Shown here: piece by piece, positions 1-7,873 of the stretch
How positions within the stretch are numbered: the stretch's first letter is position 1
Layout: the number at the start of each line of letters is the position of its first letter
Assembly (NCBI GenBank): GCA_023700785.1
Contig: JAMPYH010000047.1
Coordinates: 1-12,595, forward strand
DNA: 12,595 bases
Origin: Candidatus Zixiibacteriota bacterium
GTDB lineage: Bacteria; Zixibacteria; MSB-5A5; GN15; FEB-12
Direction: 5' to 3'
The notes under the pieces: model-generated
Told to the model about the DNA's origin: nothing
The model's database searches: none
What the model saw: only the letters and a program-made list of their open reading frames with translations
Translations under genes and position numbers: made by a program

Positions 1-669
1 GAAGAGCCGCCGCTCGACATGCGCGAGATTGCACTCCTTCAGTCTTCGCCTGAACAGGCGCCGCGCCGGGTGGAGCAGATCGATATGGTGCTGAAAAGTA
101 ACATCACGCGCCACCCGATTGACTATCAGCCGGTCGCGCAGTACCGGCAGATCAAACGCCGCGCCGTTGTACGTGACCACGGCTGTCTCGGGTGTAAACT
201 CAGACTGAAGCGTCTCGAGCATCGCCGCTTCATCGGAATAATCCGGGATCAGGTACTGGCGCACCTCAAAGCCGCCCTCCACCACCGAACCGCAACCGAT
301 CAGGAACGGCACTATCCCTACTCCGCCCAGGCCGGTGGTTTCAGTATCGAAATAGAGCGTCTTGGCCAGGTCCACCTGGCCTTCGGCCTCCAGCGCGGTA
401 AAGGCCGATATCGGCAGATCACTATTCGCGAGGGTTGTGTCGAGTGTGATCATGCCATGACAATAATCAAACGGATAAAACCGTCTGACCATCAGAAATG
501 TCCCCGTGGCGTGCCGCACCAATTCTCCGCCCAGAGCATCAGCGATCTTGCGATAACGCTCGGGGAGTTCCGGTGAGTCTGTTCCAGGCGTTTCTCGATC
601 ACCCGAAGGGGAGACGATCAGATGCTTGAGTCGATCACGTCGCTCATTGAGATTCTGCGGTCTGTCCAT
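1..669 (-). CDS. YprB-type DnaQ/RNase H-like 3'-5' exonuclease, C-terminus off the left edge
   Basis: Reading leftwards from an ATG at 669 gives 223 codons with no stop before the window edge. The product has a DEDD-exonuclease layout. Motif ExoI is FDTETTGL at residues 107-114, with D108 and E110 as metal ligands. ExoII is TYNGAAFDLPVL around 166-177, with N168 and D173. The segment RLKECNLAHVER near 209-220 is typical of the YprB / RNase_H_2 family. ExoIII would lie beyond the edge. The start is well fixed: an in-frame TGA lies two codons upstream (673-675) and the next ATG is at codon 60. No good Shine-Dalgarno is visible, which fits translational coupling to the HEAT-repeat gene it overlaps by 26 nt. 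The family degrades or processes nucleic acid in the cytoplasm, and in Bacillus a relative sits beside the helicase gene yprA. Its coupling to two secreted-protein genes is odd. The fold call is firm; the substrate is unknown. Confidence 0.88.
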   Translation of the reverse strand, partial: MDRPQNLNERRDRLKHLIVSPSGDRETPGTDSPELPERYRKIADALGGELVRHATGTFLMVRRFYPFDYCHGMITLDTTLANSDLPISAFTALEAEGQVDLAKTLYFDTETTGLGGVGIVPFLIGCGSVVEGGFEVRQYLIPDYSDEAAMLETLQSEFTPETAVVTYNGAAFDLPVLRDRLIVNRVARDVTFQHHIDLLHPARRLFRRRLKECNLAHVERRLF

Positions 670-1591
670 TGGTCACTGACGCGATAGCGGATTCTACTTT
701 CAGGCGGGTAAAGCGGTCGGTCTCGGCCGCGAGGAAACTCGCGCGAAAATTAGTCTGGTCGGTCGGGTCGGCGAGAACAAGCGCGACCGCCGCATGGGCG
801 CGGCGTTTGGGATCAACGGCCCTGCTCTGCGCCAAAAGTACCTGCCTGGCGGAGTCTGTTCTGATCTTGCCGAGCAAACTGCACCCAAGATTTCCGACCA
901 GTTCGTTCATTGAGCCCATCGAATCGATCACGCTCCGCAGAGTGTGCGCGCTGTCCATCTCCGTTAACGCCGCCAGCGCGGTCATCCGTACTCCATAAAA
1001 GCTGTCTCCCAGCAGATGTACGAGCCGAGGGATGGCGCTGTTGATCTTCAATTGTCCCGCCGCGACGGTCGCCGCTTTTCTTACCAGCATAATGGTGTCA
1101 TCCAGCGCTTCGGCCACAGCGTCGATCCCGCGCGCGTCGCCGATCCGCCCGAGCGCGCCGATCGTCTGCTCGCGCACCTGCCAGCGCGGATGTTTCGCCA
1201 CTGTCAGCAGGCCGTTGGTCGCCGCGGTATCTTTGATATCTCCCAGCGCCCAGGCCACCCGTTCCACTACCAGCCCTTTGTTGAATCCGAGCGCGGTCAC
1301 CAGATAGGGGACCGCCGGCGACCCGATCTTTTTGAGGATATTGATCACCGCGAGTCGCTCGCGCGGCGATTTCGTCTCCAGTTTCTCCACCAGATGAGGG
1401 ACCGCGTTCGCGCCCAGCGCGGCGATGGAATCCTCCGCCGGTTTGACCATCGCCTGAAACTTGACTTCGCCCGAGGACGCGATCACGAACAGCGAATCAA
1501 TTCGCTTCTCGAGCATCGTCTGACCGTCAGCCCGCGCGCCTGCCAGCAAACATACCAGACCGACGAAAACAATGTTTATCACATTCTTCAT
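644..1591 (-). CDS. secreted HEAT-repeat protein
   Basis: The product has 315 residues. A signal peptide is seen at 1-24: K3, a hydrophobic stretch at 4-17, then AGARADGQ with likely cleavage near residue 22-24. From about residue 55 to 300 it is built of helical HEAT/PBS-lyase-like repeats of about 31 residues. Examples are AVPHLVEKL (63-71), AVPYLVTAL (93-101), an alpha unit ending in ALGRIGD (146-152) and AIPRLVHLLGD (186-196). No catalytic motif is visible, so a scaffold or protein-binding role in the periplasm or outside is the inference. The ATG at 1591 overlaps the TGA of the upstream gene in an ATGA arrangement, which implies translational coupling and a shared function with the repeat-rich protein. 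The 3' end overlaps the exonuclease start. The family is certain; the function is not known. Confidence 0.9.
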   Translation of the reverse strand: MKNVINIVFVGLVCLLAGARADGQTMLEKRIDSLFVIASSGEVKFQAMVKPAEDSIAALGANAVPHLVEKLETKSPRERLAVINILKKIGSPAVPYLVTALGFNKGLVVERVAWALGDIKDTAATNGLLTVAKHPRWQVREQTIGALGRIGDARGIDAVAEALDDTIMLVRKAATVAAGQLKINSAIPRLVHLLGDSFYGVRMTALAALTEMDSAHTLRSVIDSMGSMNELVGNLGCSLLGKIRTDSARQVLLAQSRAVDPKRRAHAAVALVLADPTDQTNFRASFLAAETDRFTRLKVESAIASVTNGQTAESQ

Positions 1592-3543
1592 GGTTTATTT
1601 GCCTGGACGGAGTCTTTCGGGTGTAACTCGATATCCATGCCGCCCCCCCAGCGGGACTCAGTTTTCCAATAGAAATTGTCCTTGCCGAAGCCGGTGTACT
1701 GATCCAGACCGGAGAGATCGATAAACAGCCCGATCGAGCCGAAATCCCTGCGGGTGTCGCCAAAGCCGTGCGTATTATTCGGATTTTTAATGAAATACCG
1801 GTCGTCCCCTTCGTTGTCTATCTGGATCCCCGCGCCGTTGGCGGAACCGGCTCCCTGTGAAAGGTCGTACGCGGTGTAGGTGTCGTTGCCGTGACGATCC
1901 AGCATGATGGCGCAGGAGTAATCATGCCCGACTCCCTGCATCAACCCCTTCCCGAAATAGACATCATGCCCGAACTCATCGACCAGGATCCCCAGTGTCA
2001 TGTGGGTGGCCGCGCCTTGCGCGTACTGGTACGATTGATAGTTGTCGTTTCCGGCGGAATCGTACAGCATCCCGAGCGACCACCAGTAACTCGCGCCCTG
2101 CGCGAAGATATCTGAGTAGTAACTGTCATTCCCTTTCAGGTCGATCAAATAACCCAGGCCGCCCGAGGTCCACGGCCGCAGGCCGTAGCCGAATCCCTGC
2201 GACATCGACAAATAATGCTCGTCATAGCGAAGGATATCTTTGTATTTTCCTCCCGCGTAGTATGAATCCGCGCCGTCACCATCGTAGATGATCCCCGCCC
2301 CTTTGATAAAGCCAAACCCCTGCGCGAACAGGGCGGCGTTGTAGATATCGCGGCCGGATTCGTCGATCACGATCCCCATCCCGTAGGAGCCGGCTCCCTG
2401 GACATGCGTGTCGCCGTCGTAGCGGTCGTCCCCGTTGGCGTCGTACAAAAGTCCCATCCCGAAATATCCGGAACCAACCGAGAACGACTTGCCGCGATAA
2501 AGATCATCACCCGCGAAATCCAGCAGGATGCCAACAGAATAACAGCCTGACGCTATCGCGAAATCGGTTATCCCGGTGTATGAGTCGTTCCCGCCGAGAT
2601 CGATGATTATCACCGGGTGCGGCTTGGCCGGGTCATACGAAAGCTCGTAAATATCATCGCCGCCAAGATCAAGAATGAACGTGTAGTCGCCGCTGTAGAT
2701 ATCCCGTCCCGGCCCGCCGATCTTCCAGCCGGATTGCTTGCCCAGGTATTTTTCAGTGCTCACGTTATTCGGGATATAGCCAACATTGTTCAGCAATCTC
2801 TCACGGGTCTGGCCGCCGGAGTCAGCCATCGCCTTGACCGTCATCAACTCCGGCATAAACTCCCGGAGGAAACTTATCCCGGCCGCCAGTATCGGATCAG
2901 TATTGATCCTGGCGCCGAATGTCACCAGCGTGTCGGTATATTTCTCTTCGACCTTCTCCAGCGAGTCCAATCCTTCGACCGAGAGGAACTCCTCTTCTTC
3001 ATGCGTCACCAGCAATTCCTTGAACTCGTTTCGGAGAAAGGCTCGCTGCTTCGCGGTCAGACCGGCCAGCGCGGACTCGGTCGAGCGCGGGATGATCACA
3101 TTGATATAATTCGCCGCGCGCGACAACACCTGGTTCATATAGAGATTGCTGTAATAGAGATCGTAATGCGCCTGGAGATCATCCGCGGACGGCGGATAGG
3201 CGTTGCCTCGCTTGGTTTGATATTCCCCCTGAAGATCCTGGAACAGCATCCCGGCGAGGATCTCCGGTTGGCCTGCCGAATACCGCGTCCGGATCTCTTT
3301 TGTGTAATTGATCATATCCAGCGGCCGACGCATCAGATCCGCCACGATCTTCAGCCGGAATGAATCCGGCTCGGTGTAATCCGAGCGATAGGTGATATCA
3401 TCCGTGGTCAGATTGAGATACTCCATCAAATGGGCCATCCCGATCTGTTCCGGAGCGAGCGGCTTCTCGGTAAGGGTGGAATCCTGCGCCATGATCGCGC
3501 AGCCCAAAAAAGATACCATCAGGATTGTCTGTACTGATTTCAT
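1588..3543 (-). CDS. secreted D-x-x-G-x-D-x-Y repeat protein, probable calcium-binding beta-solenoid
   Basis: The product has 651 residues. A signal peptide is at about 1-20 (K2, hydrophobic 6-18, cleavage probably after IMA at 17-19). FLGC at 12-15 could be a weak lipobox. Residues 25-260 are charged and mostly helical, with no recognised domain. Residues 292-616 carry twelve copies of D-x-x-G-x-D-x-Y, starting at 292, 315, 342, 368, 394, 421, 468, 495, 522, 549, 576 and 609. Most are 26-27 residues apart, and they are joined by linkers of the type QGxGxxxGxGxxxD. Regular Asp/Gly/Asn turns recall RTX-type calcium-binding solenoids, but the unit is three times the RTX nonapeptide, so this looks like a different repeat family. 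Calcium binding is inferred. It is the first gene of a three-gene leftward unit. The ATG at 3543 has no strong Shine-Dalgarno; it was chosen because the signal peptide follows directly. Confidence 0.88.
   Translation of the reverse strand: MKSVQTILMVSFLGCAIMAQDSTLTEKPLAPEQIGMAHLMEYLNLTTDDITYRSDYTEPDSFRLKIVADLMRRPLDMINYTKEIRTRYSAGQPEILAGMLFQDLQGEYQTKRGNAYPPSADDLQAHYDLYYSNLYMNQVLSRAANYINVIIPRSTESALAGLTAKQRAFLRNEFKELLVTHEEEEFLSVEGLDSLEKVEEKYTDTLVTFGARINTDPILAAGISFLREFMPELMTVKAMADSGGQTRERLLNNVGYIPNNVSTEKYLGKQSGWKIGGPGRDIYSGDYTFILDLGGDDIYELSYDPAKPHPVIIIDLGGNDSYTGITDFAIASGCYSVGILLDFAGDDLYRGKSFSVGSGYFGMGLLYDANGDDRYDGDTHVQGAGSYGMGIVIDESGRDIYNAALFAQGFGFIKGAGIIYDGDGADSYYAGGKYKDILRYDEHYLSMSQGFGYGLRPWTSGGLGYLIDLKGNDSYYSDIFAQGASYWWSLGMLYDSAGNDNYQSYQYAQGAATHMTLGILVDEFGHDVYFGKGLMQGVGHDYSCAIMLDRHGNDTYTAYDLSQGAGSANGAGIQIDNEGDDRYFIKNPNNTHGFGDTRRDFGSIGLFIDLSGLDQYTGFGKDNFYWKTESRWGGGMDIELHPKDSVQANKP
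1696..2670 (-). repeat. coding region for twelve D-x-x-G-x-D-x-Y repeats
   Basis: This stretch encodes residues 292-616 of the secreted repeat protein. The twelve D-x-x-G-x-D-x-Y cores are spaced 23, 27, 26, 26, 27, 47, 27, 27, 27, 27 and 33 residues apart. The 47-residue gap, around residues 429-467, holds a loop insertion rich in Tyr and Asp (KYKDILRYDEHYLS). The copies have diverged at the DNA level, so the array is old rather than a recent expansion. Confidence 0.8.
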
Positions 3544-3767
3544 GGATGACTCTAATGTAGCCGGTTTATGCCCGCGGGAGCAACTACAACATCTTTGGTG
3601 ATATCATCGACCGAAGCGGGAGGCAAACTGAGAATTACTTATCCCTGAGTCACTTAACCCGCTCACAGCGAGTCCGCCGGCCCCCAAAAATCTCTGGTCT
3701 ATTTCGGCCTTTCATAGTACCTTTGATGGCGGCCCCGCCGGGACTCAAGTCGGGGTATGCCAAAGAG
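3544..3767. promoter_or_regulatory. divergent intergenic region with a GC hairpin before the carboxylase gene
   Basis: These 224 bases separate the leftward secreted-protein genes from the rightward methylmalonyl-CoA genes and must hold both promoters. For the minus strand, TTGCTC and TACATT with an 18-nt spacer lie just before the start, but the match is weak and leaves almost no leader. For the plus strand I see no convincing -35/-10 pair; CATAGT at 3713-3718 is only -10-like. CCCCG at 3733-3737 and CGGGG at 3751-3755 can pair around a 13-nt loop directly upstream of the carboxylase start, and may be a fragment of a dispersed GC-rich repeat. No riboswitch was recognised. Confidence 0.3.
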
Positions 3768-5294
3768 ATGACTCATACGATTCGCAAGATACTGATCGCC
3801 AACCGGGGAGAGATCGCCGTTCGCGTCGCCAGAGGCTGTCGCGACCTCGGCATCCGCTCAGTTGCCGTTTATTCTGAAGCTGACCGGATCGCGTTCCATG
3901 TCCGGATGGCCGATGACGCCATCTGTATCGGCCCCGCACCTTCCAATCAAAGTTATCTCGTGCATGACGCCATCATTCAGGCGGCCAAGATCTCCGGAGC
4001 GGATGCTATCCATCCCGGCTACGGCTTCCTCTCCGAAAACGCCGAGTTTGCCAGGCGGTGTCAGGATGAAGGACTGATCTTTATCGGACCCAAACCCGAG
4101 ACCATCGCGCTTCTGGGAGACAAGCTGGCCGCGCGAGAGACCGCAGTCAAAGCGAAACTCCCGCTCGTCCAAGGCTCCGACACCGATACTTCCGACCTCA
4201 AGCAGGCGATCGCGGCCGCGCGCAAGATCGGCTTTCCTATTTTGGTCAAAGCCGCCGCCGGCGGCGGGGGAAAAGGGATGCGGGTGGTTCACTCGGAGGA
4301 TCAGTTCGAAGAATCTATCCGCTCCGCGGCGTCGGAAGCAAAGTCCGCCTTTGGCGACAGCCGCGTCTATCTCGAGAAATATCTCGCCCGCCCGCGCCAC
4401 GTCGAGATCCAGATCCTCTGCGACCAGCATGGCACCTGCCTCTATCTTGGCGAGCGTGAGTGCTCTATCCAGCGCCGCCACCAGAAAGTGGTCGAGGAAT
4501 CTCCATCCCCGATCATGACGCCGGAGCTTCGGACGCGGATGGGGAGCGCCGCGGTTGAGATCGCGCGGCGATCCGGATATGTCGGCGCGGGAACGGTCGA
4601 GTTTCTCGTTGATGAACAGCGCGATTTCTTTTTCCTCGAAGTTAACACCCGTCTGCAGGTGGAGCACCCGGTCACCGAGATGGTCACCGGCATCGACCTG
4701 GTCCGCGAACAGATCGCGATCGCCGAAGGAAGAAAGCTGACACTTCGACAGGAAGATATCCAGCTTCGCGGCCACGCGATCGAGTGCCGCATTTATGCCG
4801 AAGACCCCGATAACAACTTCATGCCGTCAACCGGCACTCTCAATGCCTATGTCATTCCCGCCGGACCGGGCGTGCGGGTCGATTCGGGCGTGGTCGCCGG
4901 CTCCGAGATACCGATCTATTACGATCCCATGATCGCCAAGCTGGTGGTCTGGGGGACTAACCGCGCCGAAGCGGTCACCCGCATGAAACGCGCGCTCGAA
5001 GAATATCGCGTTTCCGGAGTTGAGACGACCATCGGCTTCCATCGTGTCATAATGGATAACGAGAAATTCCTCGCCGGCGAGCTCTCCACTCGATTTCTCG
5101 ACGAAGAATACCCCGACAACGTCTATCGCCGCGTGTCGGACGTTGTGCGCGAGCGGGCCGCGCTGGCGGTCGCTATCGACAAGTATGTGCGTGAACGAAA
5201 AATATCAGTCTCGCCGCCGCAGCAGGCGACCCGGTCAAACTGGGCGGCCTGGCATCGCCACGGCAATCTCCGGTCATTCAAGGGGAGCCGCTGA
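3768..5294 (+). CDS. accC: acyl-CoA carboxylase, biotin carboxylase subunit
   Basis: The product has 508 residues from the ATG at 3768. It carboxylates the biotin of a carrier protein with ATP and bicarbonate, the first half-reaction of acetyl- or propionyl-CoA carboxylase. Visible features in order are the N-terminal domain start IRKILIANRGE, HPGYGFLSEN near 82-91, the ATP-grasp glycine loop GGGGKGM at 165-171, ERECSIQRRHQK near 229-240, and the catalytic EVNTRLQVEHPVTE near 291-304. The last 50 or so residues exceed a minimal biotin carboxylase and resemble the linker region of propionyl-CoA carboxylase alpha chains. In-frame TTG (3723) and ATG (3726) codons would add 15 residues. I prefer 3768 because the family begins right there, although no site has a good Shine-Dalgarno. 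It is joined by a 1-nt TGATG overlap to the carrier gene. The mutase neighbour suggests propionyl-CoA as the final substrate; acetyl-CoA is possible. Confidence 0.93.
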   Translation: MTHTIRKILIANRGEIAVRVARGCRDLGIRSVAVYSEADRIAFHVRMADDAICIGPAPSNQSYLVHDAIIQAAKISGADAIHPGYGFLSENAEFARRCQDEGLIFIGPKPETIALLGDKLAARETAVKAKLPLVQGSDTDTSDLKQAIAAARKIGFPILVKAAAGGGGKGMRVVHSEDQFEESIRSAASEAKSAFGDSRVYLEKYLARPRHVEIQILCDQHGTCLYLGERECSIQRRHQKVVEESPSPIMTPELRTRMGSAAVEIARRSGYVGAGTVEFLVDEQRDFFFLEVNTRLQVEHPVTEMVTGIDLVREQIAIAEGRKLTLRQEDIQLRGHAIECRIYAEDPDNNFMPSTGTLNAYVIPAGPGVRVDSGVVAGSEIPIYYDPMIAKLVVWGTNRAEAVTRMKRALEEYRVSGVETTIGFHRVIMDNEKFLAGELSTRFLDEEYPDNVYRRVSDVVRERAALAVAIDKYVRERKISVSPPQQATRSNWAAWHRHGNLRSFKGSR

Positions 5295-5806
5295 TGCCGC
5301 GCTACAATGTCGAGATCGACGGCCGCGAGTATGACATTCTGCTCGAGTATCGCTCGGAGCGATTTTTCGCCACGGTTAATGGAACGAGCTTTGAAGTACA
5401 GCACCAGCCGCTTGGCGAGAGCCGCGCGCTGCTGTTTATCGGCCATGAATCGCTGGAAGTGGATGTCCACTCCGCCACCGGCAACGGCGAGCGAACCATC
5501 TTTATGAAAGGGATCGAACTCCCGGCCACGATCGAAGAGTACGCGGTCGCGCAGATGCGGAAAGCGGCGGGGATCAGCCACCACCATGCCGCCGACAATG
5601 TACTCAAAGCGCCGATGCCCGGTCTGGTCATCACGCTCCGTGTGGCGCCCGGTGACCGGGTCGCGAAAGGAACTCCGCTCGTCGTGATCGAGGCGATGAA
5701 GATGGAAAACATCATCAAGGCGCGCGCGGATGGTATCGTCAAGTCGATCGCCGTCAAGCCGGGCCAATCGGTCGAAAAATCAGATCTCCTGCTGGAGTTC
5801 GAGTAA
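5294..5806 (+). CDS. biotin carboxyl carrier protein with N-terminal BT-like domain
   Basis: The product has 170 residues. The C-terminal biotinyl domain (about 103-170) has the canonical EAMKMEN at 133-139, with K136 as the biotinylated lysine, preceded by the usual KAPMPG (105-110). Residues 3-85 form a beta-rich segment (YNVEIDGREYDILLEY and onward) resembling the BT domain that links biotin carboxylase and carrier in single-chain propionyl-CoA carboxylase alpha subunits. The protein therefore appears to be the back half of a split alpha chain (508 + 170 residues, near the usual length of the fused form). AGGGGAG at 5281-5287, 6 nt before the ATG, is a good ribosome-binding site. The start overlaps the preceding TGA by one base. 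A matching carboxyltransferase subunit is not in the window. Confidence 0.93.
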   Translation: MPRYNVEIDGREYDILLEYRSERFFATVNGTSFEVQHQPLGESRALLFIGHESLEVDVHSATGNGERTIFMKGIELPATIEEYAVAQMRKAAGISHHHAADNVLKAPMPGLVITLRVAPGDRVAKGTPLVVIEAMKMENIIKARADGIVKSIAVKPGQSVEKSDLLLEFE

Positions 5807-7380
5807 TGGCTCCCGAGAAGAAAACCGGCTCAGGCATTCCGATCCCGGTAGTCGCGGAAAATCAGTCGCGACTTGCAGACCAGGACAAACTTGCCGCGCC
5901 GGGGAAATATCCGTTCACCCGCGGCATCTATCCCGACATGTATCGCGGCCGCTTCTGGACCATGCGCCAGTACGCCGGTTTTGGCACCGCCTCCGAGACC
6001 AATCAGCGGTTTAAGTATCTGCTCGAACGAGGGCAGACCGGCCTATCGGTCGCGTTTGATCTTGCCACCCAGATCGGCTATGACTCAGATCACCAGATGG
6101 CGCACGGCGAAGTTGGCCGCACCGGTGTCGCGATCGACTCCCTGGCGGATATGGAGATGCTTTTCGACGGCATCCCGCTGGATAAGGTCTCCACTTCGAT
6201 GACCATCAACTCCACCGCGGTCATCCTGCTCGCTATGTATATCGCCGTCGGAAAAAAACAGGGGTTGTCGCCGGAACAACTCTCCGGTACGGTGCAGAAT
6301 GACATTCTCAAGGAGTTCATCGCGCGCGGCACCTATATCCTCCCGCCGTCGGGCTCGATGCGGATCATCACGGATATTTTCGGCTACGCCAATCAGCATC
6401 TGCCGAAATACAATACGATCTCAATTTCCGGCTACCATATTCGCGAGGCCGGCGCCACCGCGTCGCAGGAAGTCGCCTTCACGCTCTCCAACGGGATCGC
6501 CTATGTCCGCGCCGCCTTTGATGCCGGATTGACTATCGACCGGTTCGCGCCGCGACTTTCATTCTTTTTCGCGTCGCATAATGATCTCTTTGAGGAGGTC
6601 GCCAAGTTCCGCGCGGCTCGCCGCCTCTGGGCGCGAATTGTCAGTGAAAAGTTCAAAGCGGCCGATGAACGCTCGATGTTGCTCCGCTTCCACACCCAGA
6701 CCGGCGGCTCGACCCTGACCGCCCAGCAACCGGAGAATAATATCGTCCGGACCACGGTGCAGGCGCTGGCGGCGATCCTGGGCGGGACACAATCGCTCCA
6801 TACCAATTCCTTCGATGAAGCGCTCGGCTTGCCGACCGAACGCTCAGCCGAGATCGCCCTGCGGACCCAGCAGATACTGGCGTTCGAATCCGGCGTCGCG
6901 GATACCGCCGACCCGCTGGGCGGCTCGTATTACCTCGAACAGCTCACCGATGCCATAGAAAAAAAGATAACCGACCTGATGGCGCATATCGAGTCGATCG
7001 GCGGCTCGGTACGTTGTATCGAGACCGGATACTTCCAGGATGAACTGGCCCGCTCCGCGTACGAACACCAGAAGCAGGTTGAGCAGGAACAAAAGGTGGT
7101 GGTGGGGGTAAACAGATTCAGGACCGACCGCACCGAGATCCCGTCGGTCTTAAAAGTTGACCCGGAACTGGAACGTCGCCAGATTGAGGCGGTCCGGAAG
7201 ATCCGCTCAAGCCGGGACAACCAAAAAGTGCAAAGCGCGCTGGATCGTCTGCGCGCGGCCGCCACAGGAAAAGAGAATGTCGTTTATCCGGTGCTCGACG
7301 CTGTTGAACAGTACGCAACCGTGGGAGAGATCGCTGATGTCTTTCGTTCTGTCTGGGGAGAATACCATGCGCGCCATTAG
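5806..7380 (+). CDS. mcmA: methylmalonyl-CoA mutase, catalytic (alpha) subunit without B12-binding domain
   Basis: The product has 524 residues, covering the substrate-binding TIM barrel of the mutase and ending before the cobalamin-binding domain that fused enzymes carry. It interconverts (R)-methylmalonyl-CoA and succinyl-CoA. Key residues are conserved: GYDSD with Y92, the CoA/carboxylate arginine R186 in PPSGSMR, and H211 in ISGYHIREAGA. Tyr and Arg at the first two sites fit methylmalonyl-CoA rather than isobutyryl-CoA as substrate. FHTQTGGSTLTAQQP (295-309) and GGTQSLHTNSFDEAL (326-340) are family signatures. The length and sequence match the split type known from archaea and several bacterial phyla, whose partner is a separate B12-binding subunit of about 140 residues; that partner is absent here. 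GGAG at 5794-5797 serves the ATG, which overlaps the preceding stop by one base. Confidence 0.95.
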   Translation: MAPEKKTGSGIPIPVVAENQSRLADQDKLAAPGKYPFTRGIYPDMYRGRFWTMRQYAGFGTASETNQRFKYLLERGQTGLSVAFDLATQIGYDSDHQMAHGEVGRTGVAIDSLADMEMLFDGIPLDKVSTSMTINSTAVILLAMYIAVGKKQGLSPEQLSGTVQNDILKEFIARGTYILPPSGSMRIITDIFGYANQHLPKYNTISISGYHIREAGATASQEVAFTLSNGIAYVRAAFDAGLTIDRFAPRLSFFFASHNDLFEEVAKFRAARRLWARIVSEKFKAADERSMLLRFHTQTGGSTLTAQQPENNIVRTTVQALAAILGGTQSLHTNSFDEALGLPTERSAEIALRTQQILAFESGVADTADPLGGSYYLEQLTDAIEKKITDLMAHIESIGGSVRCIETGYFQDELARSAYEHQKQVEQEQKVVVGVNRFRTDRTEIPSVLKVDPELERRQIEAVRKIRSSRDNQKVQSALDRLRAAATGKENVVYPVLDAVEQYATVGEIADVFRSVWGEYHARH

Positions 7381-7873
7381 ATACGCGTTCCTGATCGGGC
7401 TGCTGGCGATTTTCGCCGGCTGCTCCGGTTCTGATTCGTCGAGTTCACAGCCGTCTGCCGATGATCGCGCCCTGATCCAGGAATCCCTTTCCGAGGCGAT
7501 CACCCGCTGGCGTTACGGCGACAAGGCCGGCCTGTACGACAACGAGTTCTCGTACCTGCAGGATCGGATGACGTTCGACGATTACCTGAAGACCAAGGAA
7601 ATGCAGCTCGATGCTGACACGGTTGACGGCATAGCCGCCAAAGAGTTCAAGTTCTACGGCCGAGATTCCGCCGATGTCGGTGTTGAGGTTTCGTTCAAAG
7701 GGCCAAAAGGGAAGGTCTCGGTCCAGCGCGATACCTACCGCATGTACTTCTATCGCGGCAAATGGGTCCGCCCGACCCTCTCCATGCTCGCCACCGAGCT
7801 TGAGTATCAGCAGATGCGGCGCGCGTATGACTCCGCCGCCGAAGCCGAAGCAAAAGAGCTTGGCGATGACTGA
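7367..7873 (+). CDS. small lipoprotein of unknown function inside the methylmalonyl-CoA operon
   Basis: The product has 168 residues. R2 and R5, a hydrophobic stretch at 7-17 and FAGC ending at C19 make a lipoprotein signal; the serine-rich tail SGSDSSSS follows it. Phe at the -3 position of the lipobox is less usual than Leu. The mature part has a helical region (about 30-75, with RWRYGDKAGLYDNEF), then beta-like segments ending in YRMYFYRGKWVRP, and a charged Ala/Glu-rich helix at the C-terminus. The alpha-then-beta order could fit an NTF2-like fold, but I do not recognise a family. GGGGAG at 7355-7360, 6 nt before the ATG, supports this start. The start lies 14 nt inside the mutase gene and the end overlaps the epimerase start by 8 nt. 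The frame is open further upstream, but only as a shadow of the mutase gene. Confidence 0.85.
   Translation: MRAIRYAFLIGLLAIFAGCSGSDSSSSQPSADDRALIQESLSEAITRWRYGDKAGLYDNEFSYLQDRMTFDDYLKTKEMQLDADTVDGIAAKEFKFYGRDSADVGVEVSFKGPKGKVSVQRDTYRMYFYRGKWVRPTLSMLATELEYQQMRRAYDSAAEAEAKELGDD

Noticed and set aside
19..576. Plus-strand open frame of 185 codons near the left edge
   Set aside because: It is antisense to the exonuclease gene, whose motifs are clear on the minus strand; its own translation is Arg/His-rich and matches nothing.
1016..1672. Plus-strand open frame of 218 codons
   Set aside because: Antisense shadow of the HEAT-repeat gene, with Arg/His-rich composition and no ribosome-binding site.
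2617..3363. Plus-strand open frame of 248 codons
   Set aside because: Antisense to the helical half of the secreted repeat protein; its composition is typical of a shadow frame in GC-rich DNA.
3723..3767. Longer N-terminus for the biotin carboxylase from TTG 3723 or ATG 3726
   Set aside because: The extra 15 residues are outside the family fold and overlap a GC hairpin; no ribosome-binding site supports them.
3858..4775. Minus-strand open frame of 305 codons
   Set aside because: Lies opposite the biotin carboxylase catalytic domain, which is unmistakable.
5123..5767. Minus-strand open frame of 214 codons
   Set aside because: Opposite the biotin carrier gene and the end of the carboxylase gene; no protein features.
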